This document shows positions 54,719 to 62,018 of a DNA stretch of 64,000 nt, piece by piece (positions within the stretch are counted from its first letter, which is position 1; each line of letters starts with the position of its first letter). Under the pieces are notes generated by a model, which ran no database searches, was not told the DNA's origin, and was given only the letters and a program-made list of their open reading frames with translations. The position numbers and the translations under genes were made by a program. The DNA is from Bacteroidota bacterium (GTDB taxonomy: Bacteria > Bacteroidota > Bacteroidia > Chitinophagales > Chitinophagaceae), in the NCBI GenBank assembly GCA_018267915.1, contig JAFDXN010000060.1, positions 186,001 through 250,000 of the forward strand. The letters are read 5' to 3'.

Positions 54719-55054
54719 TTAAGCAACGGCGGGTGGGCCTCTCAATAAAAATTGACCTGCACAGGTCTGCAGCTTGGTGGCATTGTATACAGGCCGGTAA
54801 GTGATTACATGCTCCTGTTTTGAAAATACGAAGTACTGACTTTGACTATCGTTGGCAAAAGGGGCCACGGCAAATCCGAGAAACGCACAGTGATGGTGCT
54901 GGCTTTCTATCGCCGGGCCATCCTGGTGTTTTTGGCTCTCCACTGTGTCCTCATGCCCGGCAAAAAGATGCACAAAGCTCATCGTGGTGCTGCCGAAGAG
55001 CAGCAAAACCGATAGCCAAAACGCAACAGTTATATGTAAAATTCTCTTTGCCAA
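54719..55054 (-). CDS. DUF2946-like small secreted protein
   Basis: This 111-aa protein has an N-terminal hydrophobic segment (about residues 8-28), a His-rich patch ESQHHHC and the C-terminal tail RGPPAVA. Short secreted proteins with a Cys/His cluster and a C-terminal RGPP motif are known as DUF2946 and often lie beside copper-type TonB receptors, so I suggest a metal-related role by analogy. It starts at TTG (55054). It is 54 nt upstream of the receptor gene and probably cotranscribed with it. Confidence 0.6.
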   Translation of the reverse strand: MAKRILHITVAFWLSVLLLFGSTTMSFVHLFAGHEDTVESQKHQDGPAIESQHHHCAFLGFAVAPFANDSQSQYFVFSKQEHVITYRPVYNATKLQTCAGQFLLRGPPAVA

Positions 55055-55124
55055 GGGGCCTATCTGCTAAATAGGTACACAAAAGCCACAATTACCCTGC
55101 CAAAAATGGCTTGACGGGCTATCG

Positions 55125-55937
55125 CTAAGGCTGAACGGACTTCTTTTTCTTAAAATTAATATCATAGCCGACGAAACCGAGCACCTCGCCGTACCAGAAA
55201 TGATGGTGGGCGCCTCCGCCTTCTACGGTTAAAACGCTAAGGTAATTGGCAAATCCGCCTTTCACGGTAGCTTCAAAGAACAGGTTTCGTAAGGGGTAGA
55301 TACGCAGGCCGGCTTCACTACCAAACATATAACCCGCAATGTGAAACTTGTTGTCCAGCCGGTGGCCCATGATGGTCACGTCCGACCTTGGTATCATAGT
55401 GCCCGCGCCCAGCTTGTATACAGCTGTTGCCAGCGTGCGCCTTTTGTTTTTCCACAGTTCCTGCTGGCCCACATAGTTAAGTAGGTAGAAGTTCGCACCG
55501 TTGGTATGCTCAAAGTGTAGGAAGGGAGACCCTATCATCGTGTCTTTGTCAAATGTCTGGTCACCTATAGTGCCGGTCATTCTTGCTCTTTGTCCATCTT
55601 TTATCACATACTTCGCATGGTCGTAGTTGAGCTCAATTGCGTGGGTGTGCTTGCTGTTAAGGAATACGCCTATACGGAAACTGTTCTGCGGTATGGTAAT
55701 GTCGAGCGGATTCGTCCAAAACCCGCTGAAATCTGGTTGGTCCCTGGCCACCGCATTATGTATCGTGAAATCATACTTACTGCCATTGTGAAAATGCAGG
55801 TCGCTTTTCGAGAATTTGTCGCGTCCATATCCCCACTGCAAGTACACACCAGAAAAAATGGGCTTTTCAAATAATTGAGCGTTCAGTTGCAGACAGGATA
55901 ATAACAGTACTGCTACAAGCAAAGCGGCTTTTTGCAT
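55125..55937 (-). CDS. Outer-membrane beta-barrel protein of unknown function
   Basis: I do not recognise this 270-aa protein by name. It has a signal peptide (about residues 1-20) and alternating aromatic/polar segments typical of small barrels (for example HTHAIELNYDHAKY and LFFEATVKGGFANYL). Histidines are frequent, including HHH near residue 245. It has a consensus promoter at 55960-55967 and a perfect palindrome between that box and the start codon. The DUF2946-like gene and the TonB receptor lie just downstream on the same strand, so a shared metal theme is possible. Confidence 0.7.
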   Translation of the reverse strand: MQKAALLVAVLLLSCLQLNAQLFEKPIFSGVYLQWGYGRDKFSKSDLHFHNGSKYDFTIHNAVARDQPDFSGFWTNPLDITIPQNSFRIGVFLNSKHTHAIELNYDHAKYVIKDGQRARMTGTIGDQTFDKDTMIGSPFLHFEHTNGANFYLLNYVGQQELWKNKRRTLATAVYKLGAGTMIPRSDVTIMGHRLDNKFHIAGYMFGSEAGLRIYPLRNLFFEATVKGGFANYLSVLTVEGGGAHHHFWYGEVLGFVGYDINFKKKKSVQP

Positions 55938-55943
55938 GTCGGG

Positions 55944-55958
55944 GGCGTTTTAAACGCC
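55944..55958. promoter_or_regulatory. Perfect palindrome at the barrel gene's start
   Basis: GGCGTTT-T-AAACGCC forms a 7+1+7 palindrome directly between the -7 box (55960-55967) and the ATG at 55937. Its position at the probable transcription start suits a repressor operator or a leader hairpin. Confidence 0.45.
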
Positions 55959-55959
55959 T

Positions 55960-55967
55960 CAAATTTA
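55960..55967 (-). promoter_or_regulatory. -7 box of the barrel gene promoter
   Basis: TAAATTTG on the minus strand matches TAnnTTTG exactly, 22 nt upstream of the ATG at 55937. Confidence 0.55.
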
Positions 55968-55982
55968 ATAGGTTTTATGATA

Positions 55983-57158
55983 CTAAATGCGCTCTATTAT
56001 ACCCGCTATACCCTGGCCACCGCCGACGCATGCTGTTATCATACCATATTTTTTGTTGAGACGCTCCAGGTCGTGCAGGTTCTGTATGGTCAGCTTGGCG
56101 CCGCTGCATCCCAACGGATGCCCCAGCGATATAGCGCCGCCGTTGATGTTCACCCTAGCGGGGTCCATTCCCAGTTCACGTATCACCGCCAGCGATTGCG
56201 ATGCAAAAGCCTCATTCAGTTCCACCAGGTCAATATCGCCCAGTTGCATCCCTGCCTGCTTTAACGCCTTAGGCACTGCTGCTACCGGGCCAATACCCAT
56301 AATCCTTGGGTCAACGCCCGCGCTCGCACAAGCCACCAACCGGCCCCACGGTTTCAGGCCCAGTTGGATCAGCATTCTTTCGCTCATCACGATCACGAAG
56401 GCGGCCCCGTCCGATGTTTGCGATGAATTGCCCGCGGTTACCGTTCCGCCTTGTGCAAACACTGGAGGCAGTTTGCCCAATGCCGCCATGCTCGTGTCGG
56501 CGCGTGGCCCCTCGTCGGTATCTACAACAAATTCGCGGGTAGCCTTTTTATTCTTTTCATTCACATAAACTTCCTTCACCGCTATTGGTAATATGCCTTT
56601 CTTGAAATAACCTTCTTGTATTGCCTTAATAGCTTTCATGTGTGAGTTGTAAGCAAATTCATCCTGCTCCTCTCGGCTCACTTTGTAGTCTTTGGCTACC
56701 TGTTCCGCGGTTAGTCCCATGCCCAGGTAGTAATCCCCGTTGTCTTTAGCTATTTCATAATTCGGCATGGTGCGCCAGCCTGCAGTTGGTACCAGGCTCA
56801 TGCTTTCCGTTCCTCCTGCAATGATGCACTCCGCTTGTCCCGTCTGGATTTTCGCGGTAGCAATAGCGATAGTCTCAAGTCCCGATGCACAGTAGCGGTT
56901 CACCGTTACGCCGGGCACCCAGTCGCCTATAGCGCGGTTGGCTATAATGCGGCCCACTTGCAATCCCTGCTCCGCTTCCGGTACGGCGTTGCCCACTATC
57001 ACATCGTCTATCAATTTCGTGTCCAACTGCGGCACCGCGGCCAATAAACCTTTTATAACATCTACCGCCAGGTCATCCGGCCGGTAAAAACGAAAACCAC
57101 CCCTCTTTGCCTTGCCTACCGCTGTACGAAACCCCGCTATGATATACGCTGCCTGCAT
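55983..57158 (-). CDS. Acetyl-CoA C-acyltransferase (thiolase)
   Basis: This 391-aa thiolase catalyses the last step of beta-oxidation or the reverse condensation. The nucleophilic Cys90 is in YCASGLE, and the second half has GHPLGCSGA and TACVGGGQGIAGI with the other active-site residues. The ATG at 57158 is preferred over a GTG three codons upstream. No other fad genes lie next to it, and the upstream side is the 69-bp repeat region. Confidence 0.93.
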   Translation of the reverse strand: MQAAYIIAGFRTAVGKAKRGGFRFYRPDDLAVDVIKGLLAAVPQLDTKLIDDVIVGNAVPEAEQGLQVGRIIANRAIGDWVPGVTVNRYCASGLETIAIATAKIQTGQAECIIAGGTESMSLVPTAGWRTMPNYEIAKDNGDYYLGMGLTAEQVAKDYKVSREEQDEFAYNSHMKAIKAIQEGYFKKGILPIAVKEVYVNEKNKKATREFVVDTDEGPRADTSMAALGKLPPVFAQGGTVTAGNSSQTSDGAAFVIVMSERMLIQLGLKPWGRLVACASAGVDPRIMGIGPVAAVPKALKQAGMQLGDIDLVELNEAFASQSLAVIRELGMDPARVNINGGAISLGHPLGCSGAKLTIQNLHDLERLNKKYGMITACVGGGQGIAGIIERI

Positions 57159-57255
57159 AAAATACACTTTTTACATCTTAAAGTTACCAATTCCATTCGA
57201 TTTCGCACTCACTTCACACACCGCACTTCAATTCGTGGTGGCCCTTGCTCAGCAA

Positions 57256-57456
57256 TTCCCCCTTGTGCGGAAGCACCTGTGTATAGCCGAAGGGGGCTAG
57301 GGGGATGTCCGTTCGCTGATGAAGTTCCCCCTTGTGCGGACGCATCTGTGCATAGCCGAAGGGGGTGAGGGGGATGTCCGTTCGCTGGTGAAATTCCCCC
57401 TTGTGCGGACGCATCTGTGCATAGCCGAAGGGGGCTAGGGGGATGTCCGTTCGTGC
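57256..57456. repeat. Three tandem 69-bp repeats
   Basis: Copies start at 57256, 57325 and 57394; the third breaks off near 57454. Each begins TTCCCCCTTGTGCGGA and ends GATGTCCGTTCG, and holds an inverted CCCCCTT...AAGGGGG pair that can form a stem. The 69-bp period equals 23 codons, so translated repeats appear in two frames. Such intergenic repeats recall dispersed palindromic elements seen in Bacteroidota. Confidence 0.85.
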
Positions 57457-57618
57457 GGACAATGCCCAATAGAATTCCTTGTCACGGTGAGCCGTTTCGA
57501 ACCATCGCACGCTGAGGGATATATTCACAATCCAGTAGCAACCCTGGCATTAAAATTATCTATAACTCTATCGTAACAATCAGGGTAATCCCTTAATCCG
57601 GCAAATCTCGGTTCAGAC

Positions 57619-57626
57619 TAACTTTG
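57619..57626 (+). promoter_or_regulatory. -7 box of the CoA-binding protein gene
   Basis: TAACTTTG matches TAnnTTTG exactly and is only 4 nt before the ATG at 57631, so the transcript should be essentially leaderless. Confidence 0.55.
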
Positions 57627-57630
57627 CAAT

Positions 57631-57996
57631 ATGGCTCAGAAAAAGACATTGGTATTAGGCGCATCAGAAAACCCCTCCCGCTATAGCTTCCTGGCAATTA
57701 ACCGGCTGTTGCAGCACAAGCATCCTGTAGTTGCCATCGGTAAACGCGCAGGAAAAGTGCGAGATGTGGAAATAATCACCGAACACCCCCAAGTGAACGA
57801 CATCGACACAGTAACACTCTACCTAAACCCCACCAATCAAAAGCCCTACTACGACTACATCCTCTCCCTTCATCCCAAACGCATCATCTTCAACCCCGGC
57901 ACCGAAAACCCCGAACTCGAAAAAATGGCTGAAGAAAACGGCATAGAACCCATAGAGGCTTGCACCCTGGTAATGCTCGGCACCGGACAGTATTAG
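57631..57996 (+). CDS. CoA-binding domain protein
   Basis: This 121-aa Rossmann-fold protein has the nucleotide-binding start KKTLVLGASENPSRYSFLA and resembles the CoA-binding domain of succinyl-CoA synthetase alpha and related stand-alone proteins. The C-terminus (EACTLVMLGTGQY) is the usual end of this small family. The biological role of the stand-alone form is not established. It is preceded by a promoter box very close to its start. Confidence 0.8.
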   Translation: MAQKKTLVLGASENPSRYSFLAINRLLQHKHPVVAIGKRAGKVRDVEIITEHPQVNDIDTVTLYLNPTNQKPYYDYILSLHPKRIIFNPGTENPELEKMAEENGIEPIEACTLVMLGTGQY

Positions 57997-58050
57997 ATAA
58001 CTGCGCCTCTTTAAGAGTAGGTATCGGTTAGTTTGTTGTTCAATAATCTT

Positions 58051-59106
58051 CTATTTGTAAGCGACGCACGCACTGGCAGGCCCTGCAAGGGGTATTAGCG
58101 CGGTCTTTCTAAATCCTACGGCGCTGGCCCATTTGTTGAAATCGGAATAAGTATAGTCAAATCCGTGGCCGGTCTCAATGAGCATATTAAGGCTCATCAT
58201 TAGGCCAAATGCGTTGTGTTTACGTTCCTCATCTATCACGTTTTCTATCGCAACAAAGGCGCCGTTTTCAGGCAGGCTGTCGTAAACCTTTTTCATTAGC
58301 TCCACTTTTTTCTTTTCATCCCAGTCGTGCAGTATATTACCCATGGTCAGTATGTCCGCTTTGGGCAAGGCATCTTCGAAAAAATTCCCGCTGACCGCCT
58401 GAACTCTTTTCTGCAGCTCAAAGTGCGCAATGTTTCCCTTTGCTATTGGCTCTACAGGTGGCAGATCAAAGCTTTGACATTGCATGTGAGGCTGGTGTTT
58501 TGCGACCATGATCGAGAGTATTGCGCCCGCTCCCCCGATATCAGCCAGTGTCTTATAAGCTGAGAAATCAAATTTTTGTGCAAAGGCCATAAAGTTACCC
58601 ACTTGAATACCTCCCATGGCATTCACAAATTCGCGTAGCTTTTCAGGCGATTTGTAGAGTTCTCCAAAAGGATTATCAGCACCGTTTTTTATTTCATTTT
58701 GTGCCTCCCCGGATATGAGAGCTTCTTCCAATGAGCCCCAAAATCCATATAGCCTGTTGTTGGCCATTTCAAGGATTCCTCCCAGGTAACTTGGCTTTTC
58801 CTTGTCGAGAAAGAGATCGGTATTTGGACTGTTTGAATACTTAGCCGTCTCAAGCAATCCCGCTCTTTGCAGAAATCCGAAGGTGGTAAGCGTGTCCAGG
58901 AAATCAAAGAGATGTCGATCGCTGCATTTGAGTCCTAGCGCCGACTTTATTTCGCTGGCACTTTGTGCGGCTTTAGCTGCAAGCTTTGTAAAGAGTTCAA
59001 ATTTTACTGCCGATAAAAGTGTTTTCGACGCCCAGAAACCCATGCCTATCTGCATGATGCTTTCCGGTGTTGGCTGCGGTGAGTGGCTTGTTTGTTCCAT
59101 GATCAT
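58051..59106 (-). CDS. SAM-dependent O-methyltransferase
   Basis: This 351-aa enzyme resembles plant/bacterial O-methyltransferases (hydroxyindole-O-methyltransferase type) with an N-terminal winged-helix dimerization domain (about residues 15-110). The SAM motif is LADIGGAGAILSIM (about 188-200), and the catalytic region is GNILHDWDEKKKVELM. It would move a methyl group from SAM to a small hydroxylated substrate, unknown here. It lies 60 nt downstream of the Crp-type regulator on the same strand, so the two may form a regulated unit. Confidence 0.87.
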   Translation of the reverse strand: MIMEQTSHSPQPTPESIMQIGMGFWASKTLLSAVKFELFTKLAAKAAQSASEIKSALGLKCSDRHLFDFLDTLTTFGFLQRAGLLETAKYSNSPNTDLFLDKEKPSYLGGILEMANNRLYGFWGSLEEALISGEAQNEIKNGADNPFGELYKSPEKLREFVNAMGGIQVGNFMAFAQKFDFSAYKTLADIGGAGAILSIMVAKHQPHMQCQSFDLPPVEPIAKGNIAHFELQKRVQAVSGNFFEDALPKADILTMGNILHDWDEKKKVELMKKVYDSLPENGAFVAIENVIDEERKHNAFGLMMSLNMLIETGHGFDYTYSDFNKWASAVGFRKTALIPLAGPASACVAYK

Positions 59107-59166
59107 TGATTTTATGGTACAATGATCGGCACTATATTTTCCAAAACACTTAACCTGGGTTAAAAA

Positions 59167-59760
59167 CTATTTTTGGGTAAGCCGTTTGCGTAGCCGGCTT
59201 AGCGACTGCGGCTCTATGTTCATGTAAGAGGCAATGTATTGCAACGGCACACGCTGGTATATATCTGGCTGTTTTTCCAAAAGACTAAGATATTGCTCTT
59301 CGGGTTGTGAGCACTTGGCCTCCATCAGCCGGTGCATGGTGGCAAAATGCGTTTTCTGAATTTTGGTATTAAACCAGCTCATTAGCCTGGGAATTCTTTC
59401 TCCAAGCTTATAAAAATCGGCTTTTGTAATACAGAGTAACTCCATATCTTCAATCGCCTGAACATATTGCTTGCAAGGCTTGCCGGTAAGAAAGCTTTCG
59501 ATGTCGCCAAGCCACCAGTCTTCAAAACAAAAGAATAGCGTTTTTTCTTTTCCTGTTTCATCAATGATATAATTTCTGGAGCAGCCTTTGGTTACATAGG
59601 CTTTCAGTGTATTAAAGTCACCTTCTCGCAGATAATGCTGCTTTTTGCCTACGAACTCTTTATGAAAATGAGAAGTGAAAAGAGCATACTCCTCCACAGT
59701 GAGCCCTAAGTCACTTCTGAAAAGTGCAACGAATTTATCTGGAAACTCGATCGTCATCAT
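59167..59760 (-). CDS. Crp/Fnr-family transcriptional regulator
   Basis: This 197-aa regulator has an N-terminal cyclic-nucleotide-binding-like beta-barrel (about residues 25-120) and a C-terminal winged helix with VPLQYIASYMNIEPQSLSRLRKRL (in part). The cNMP-binding signature is degenerate, as in many Bacteroidota Crp homologs, so it may respond to another signal or none. It is the upstream partner of the methyltransferase gene, which it may control. Confidence 0.87.
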   Translation of the reverse strand: MMTIEFPDKFVALFRSDLGLTVEEYALFTSHFHKEFVGKKQHYLREGDFNTLKAYVTKGCSRNYIIDETGKEKTLFFCFEDWWLGDIESFLTGKPCKQYVQAIEDMELLCITKADFYKLGERIPRLMSWFNTKIQKTHFATMHRLMEAKCSQPEEQYLSLLEKQPDIYQRVPLQYIASYMNIEPQSLSRLRKRLTQK

Positions 59761-59807
59761 TGAAAAATTACGTCAATAATGCACATTGTCAAAATCAGCG
59801 GTGAGAT

Positions 59808-60902
59808 TTAATTATAACTATCCCCCATCCACAAAGCCCCGCCGATACTATCCCTCTTCGCTCCGGTCACACTGCTCATCACATTCGTCTCCTCCCTCCA
59901 GCGTAGCGCGCCTATCAGCGCCATCACCAGCGCCTCTTTGTATTTGATCACTGTCGCATCAGGCAAGTGAATGCTCACACCCAGTGGCATCAGCATTTCC
60001 TGCAATTTCAGCAGCAGGAATTGGTTAAAGGCCCCGCCACCGGTCACCAATATACTCGCGCTGTCCTTACCCACAGGGTACATCTTCACCGCATTCACCA
60101 CCTGGTCAGCGATATGTTGCACCATCGTGTGCAGCATATCAACGGTCGCATAGCTACTCCGTAGCAGTGTGGGGAACACTAATTCCTTCGCTTCTTCATT
60201 ACTCAGCGATTTCGGCGCAGGCTGTTGATAGTATGCCTGTTCATTCAGGTCGGCTAGCACATCAAATAGTAAAGCTCCTTGTTCAGCCATAGCGCCATCC
60301 TCATCCATTGTCTTCCCTTCCTTCTCCGCCAGTGCATTCAATACCTGGTTGGCAGGGCATACGTCGAATGCAAGTAGTTCCTCGCCCTGTCGCACTGTCA
60401 GGTTCGCTATCCCTCCTATATTCAGCCAGTAGTCATATTGCCCGAAAAGTAGTTTGTCGCCTATCGGCACTATTGGCGCACCTTGTCCGCCCAGCGCCAC
60501 ATCCAATGCTCTGAGGTCACTGATCACAGGCAGGCCCGTTACAGCAGCAACAGTCGCTCCATCTCCTATTTGGCAGGTGGTATTGTGCTGGGGCTCGTGC
60601 AGCACAGTATGCCCGTGCGGGGCTATAAAGTGCACTGCATGGTGAATGCCATTGTCATCTATAAACCGGTTCACCGTTTCGCCGAGATACCGGCCATAAC
60701 CAGTATTCAGCCTCAGGAATTCCGGCACGCTCAGCTGTGTAGCATGCGATAGCTGGTAGGCCCACTCTTCACTGTATGGAATACAGGCAGCGCACAGGAT
60801 CTCATAGCTCCACTGCCCACGTGTCTCCTCCAGTTGTGCATATACGATATCCAGTCCGTCCAGCGAGCTGCCCGACATCAGTCCTATCACCTTGTAGATC
60901 AT
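59808..60902 (-). CDS. anmK: Anhydro-N-acetylmuramic acid kinase
   Basis: AnmK phosphorylates and opens 1,6-anhydro-N-acetylmuramic acid from peptidoglycan recycling, giving MurNAc-6-phosphate. The 364-aa protein begins with the family motif GLMSGSSLDGLDIV (about residues 7-20) and holds the conserved nucleotide-binding segment VTGGGAFNQFLL (about 287-298). Length and motifs are standard. A near-consensus -7 box lies 4 nt before the ATG. No murQ-type gene is adjacent. Confidence 0.93.
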   Translation of the reverse strand: MIYKVIGLMSGSSLDGLDIVYAQLEETRGQWSYEILCAACIPYSEEWAYQLSHATQLSVPEFLRLNTGYGRYLGETVNRFIDDNGIHHAVHFIAPHGHTVLHEPQHNTTCQIGDGATVAAVTGLPVISDLRALDVALGGQGAPIVPIGDKLLFGQYDYWLNIGGIANLTVRQGEELLAFDVCPANQVLNALAEKEGKTMDEDGAMAEQGALLFDVLADLNEQAYYQQPAPKSLSNEEAKELVFPTLLRSSYATVDMLHTMVQHIADQVVNAVKMYPVGKDSASILVTGGGAFNQFLLLKLQEMLMPLGVSIHLPDATVIKYKEALVMALIGALRWREETNVMSSVTGAKRDSIGGALWMGDSYN

Positions 60903-61002
60903 GCTGCAAAATACTCTTAAAACCCCATTCTGTGAACCCCATACATTTTATGGACATTGGCACAGTTTTATAAAACATGGTTTTGGAACAAAACAACCGA
61001 AT

Positions 61003-61272
61003 ATGAAACAGTTTCTTCAAAGAACATGGTTCGGACTGACAATGTCCCTCATGTTGATCGTTATGAACATCGCAGCTTTTGCGCAAGACGCTGGCTCCGG
61101 AGCAGCCGAGGTCACCAAGACAACCACTACCTCCACATCCAGCAGCGATAACTGGTATGCGGCCCCTTGGGTTTGGGTAGTGGGTGCCATAGTTGTGGTA
61201 TTGATCCTTTTCGCGCTGATCCGCGGTGGCTCATCTACCGAAAGGAGCAGCACCACTATTATTAAAGAGTAA
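61003..61272 (+). CDS. Small membrane protein with Thr/Ser linker
   Basis: I do not recognise this 89-aa protein. It has a hydrophobic N-terminus (about residues 8-27) that looks like a signal peptide ending FAQ, then a Thr/Ser-rich stretch (TTTTSTSSSD), a second hydrophobic helix (about 52-70, in WVWVVGAIVVVLILFALI) and a charged Ser/Thr tail. The start ATG at 61003 is preferred over upstream in-frame codons. It may be a secreted, membrane-tethered peptide; the role is unknown. Confidence 0.65.
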   Translation: MKQFLQRTWFGLTMSLMLIVMNIAAFAQDAGSGAAEVTKTTTTSTSSSDNWYAAPWVWVVGAIVVVLILFALIRGGSSTERSSTTIIKE

Positions 61273-61280
61273 CCTGCAGA

Positions 61281-61307
61281 CTTTGTAATTTTCCAAAAAT
61301 TGCAAAG
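61281..61307. promoter_or_regulatory. 12-bp inverted repeat before the PaiB-like gene
   Basis: CTTTGTAATTTT pairs with AAAATTGCAAAG (one T-G wobble) around a CCA loop. It ends 2 nt before the TTG start at 61310, so it is placed like an operator or translation-control hairpin. It lacks a T tract after it, so it is not an obvious terminator of the preceding gene. Confidence 0.5.
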
Positions 61308-61309
61308 CC

Positions 61310-61939
61310 TTGTACAAGACCTCATACTTTACTGAACCCGACCGGGAGAAAGTGCTCGCCTTCATGACAGCACATCCCTTCGTAACCCTTATCACTAACG
61401 ATGGTTTACGAACAGAAGCCACTCAGATCCCCGTCCTCCTCACCGAACGTGACGGCAGGCTCTTTCTCCACGGTCATATCATGCGCAAGACGGGTCACTA
61501 TCTGGCAATAGAACAAAACCCCGAAGTGCTCATCCTCTTCACCGGCCCACATTGCTACATAAGCTCAAGCTGGTATACCGAAAAGATGGGCGCCACATGG
61601 AACTATCAAACAGTCCACGTTCGCGGCAAGGTCGCATTTACAGATGATGCGGGTACAATCGATATACTCCGCCGCCTCACCGAAAGATATGAATCCCCCC
61701 AGGCAACACCTCTCTTTATTGATAACCTCCCCAACGGCTACGTCACTGACATGGTTAAAGGAATAGCCGGACTGGAGATCGAGGTCACCGATATCTATCC
61801 CGTCTTCAAACTCAGCCAGAACCGCGACGACGAGAGCTATAAAAACATAGTAACACAACTACTCAACACCACCGATACTGATGCCCACAAAGTAGCCGAA
61901 GAAATGAAAACCCGCAGACCTGAACTATTCAAGACTTAG
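61310..61939 (+). CDS. PaiB-like FMN-binding protein
   Basis: This 209-aa protein resembles the PaiB/FMN-binding negative transcriptional regulator family, with a split-barrel flavin fold. Segments include MYKTSYFTEPDREKVLAFM at the start and SSSWYTEKMGATWNYQTVHV (in part). It begins at TTG (61310); no better ATG exists upstream. PaiB in Bacillus affects sporulation and protease genes, but the relationship here is only by family. A strong inverted repeat sits at its start, so self-repression is possible. Confidence 0.83.
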   Translation: MYKTSYFTEPDREKVLAFMTAHPFVTLITNDGLRTEATQIPVLLTERDGRLFLHGHIMRKTGHYLAIEQNPEVLILFTGPHCYISSSWYTEKMGATWNYQTVHVRGKVAFTDDAGTIDILRRLTERYESPQATPLFIDNLPNGYVTDMVKGIAGLEIEVTDIYPVFKLSQNRDDESYKNIVTQLLNTTDTDAHKVAEEMKTRRPELFKT

Positions 61940-61943
61940 CGAA

Positions 61944-61969
61944 CTTTGCGCCTTAGCGTCTTTGCGGTT
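61944..61969 (+). repeat. Dispersed intergenic repeat (copy 1)
   Basis: CTTTGCGCCTTAGCGTCTTTGCGG lies just after the PaiB-like gene. It is the same element, with swapped C/T positions, as copy 2 at 63685-63706. Runs of this kind recur in intergenic DNA of many bacteria; only the two copies here are seen directly. Confidence 0.6.
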
Positions 61970-61986
61970 CAACAACTCGCGCCGAG

Positions 61987-62018
61987 AAACTGAGTCATTG
62001 AGAAATTGAGCTATTGCG
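61987..62018. repeat. Degenerate 8-bp tandem repeat
   Basis: Four units, AAACTGAG, TCATTGAG, AAATTGAG and CTATTGCG, run into the stop codon of the M20 gene (62011-62013, minus strand), so the last unit overlaps coding sequence. Confidence 0.6.

Larger units (their letters stand above)
57159..57630. other. 472-bp intergenic region with 69-bp repeats
   Basis: This gap between thiolase and the CoA-binding protein holds three copies of a 69-bp repeat (57256-57456) and the promoter box of the downstream gene. Beyond these I see only A/T-rich sequence and no supported gene. Open frames over the repeat are repeat artefacts. Confidence 0.75.

Noticed and set aside
57256..57456. CRISPR array
   Set aside because: The 69-bp copies are contiguous, with no unique spacers between short repeats, and no cas gene is present.
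57209..57528. Two overlapping open frames of 86 and 104 aa with repeated PLRLCTDASAQGG-like units
   Set aside because: The translated repeats come only from the 69-bp DNA repeat, whose length is divisible by three. They have no promoter, signal or domain and lie in an intergenic gap.
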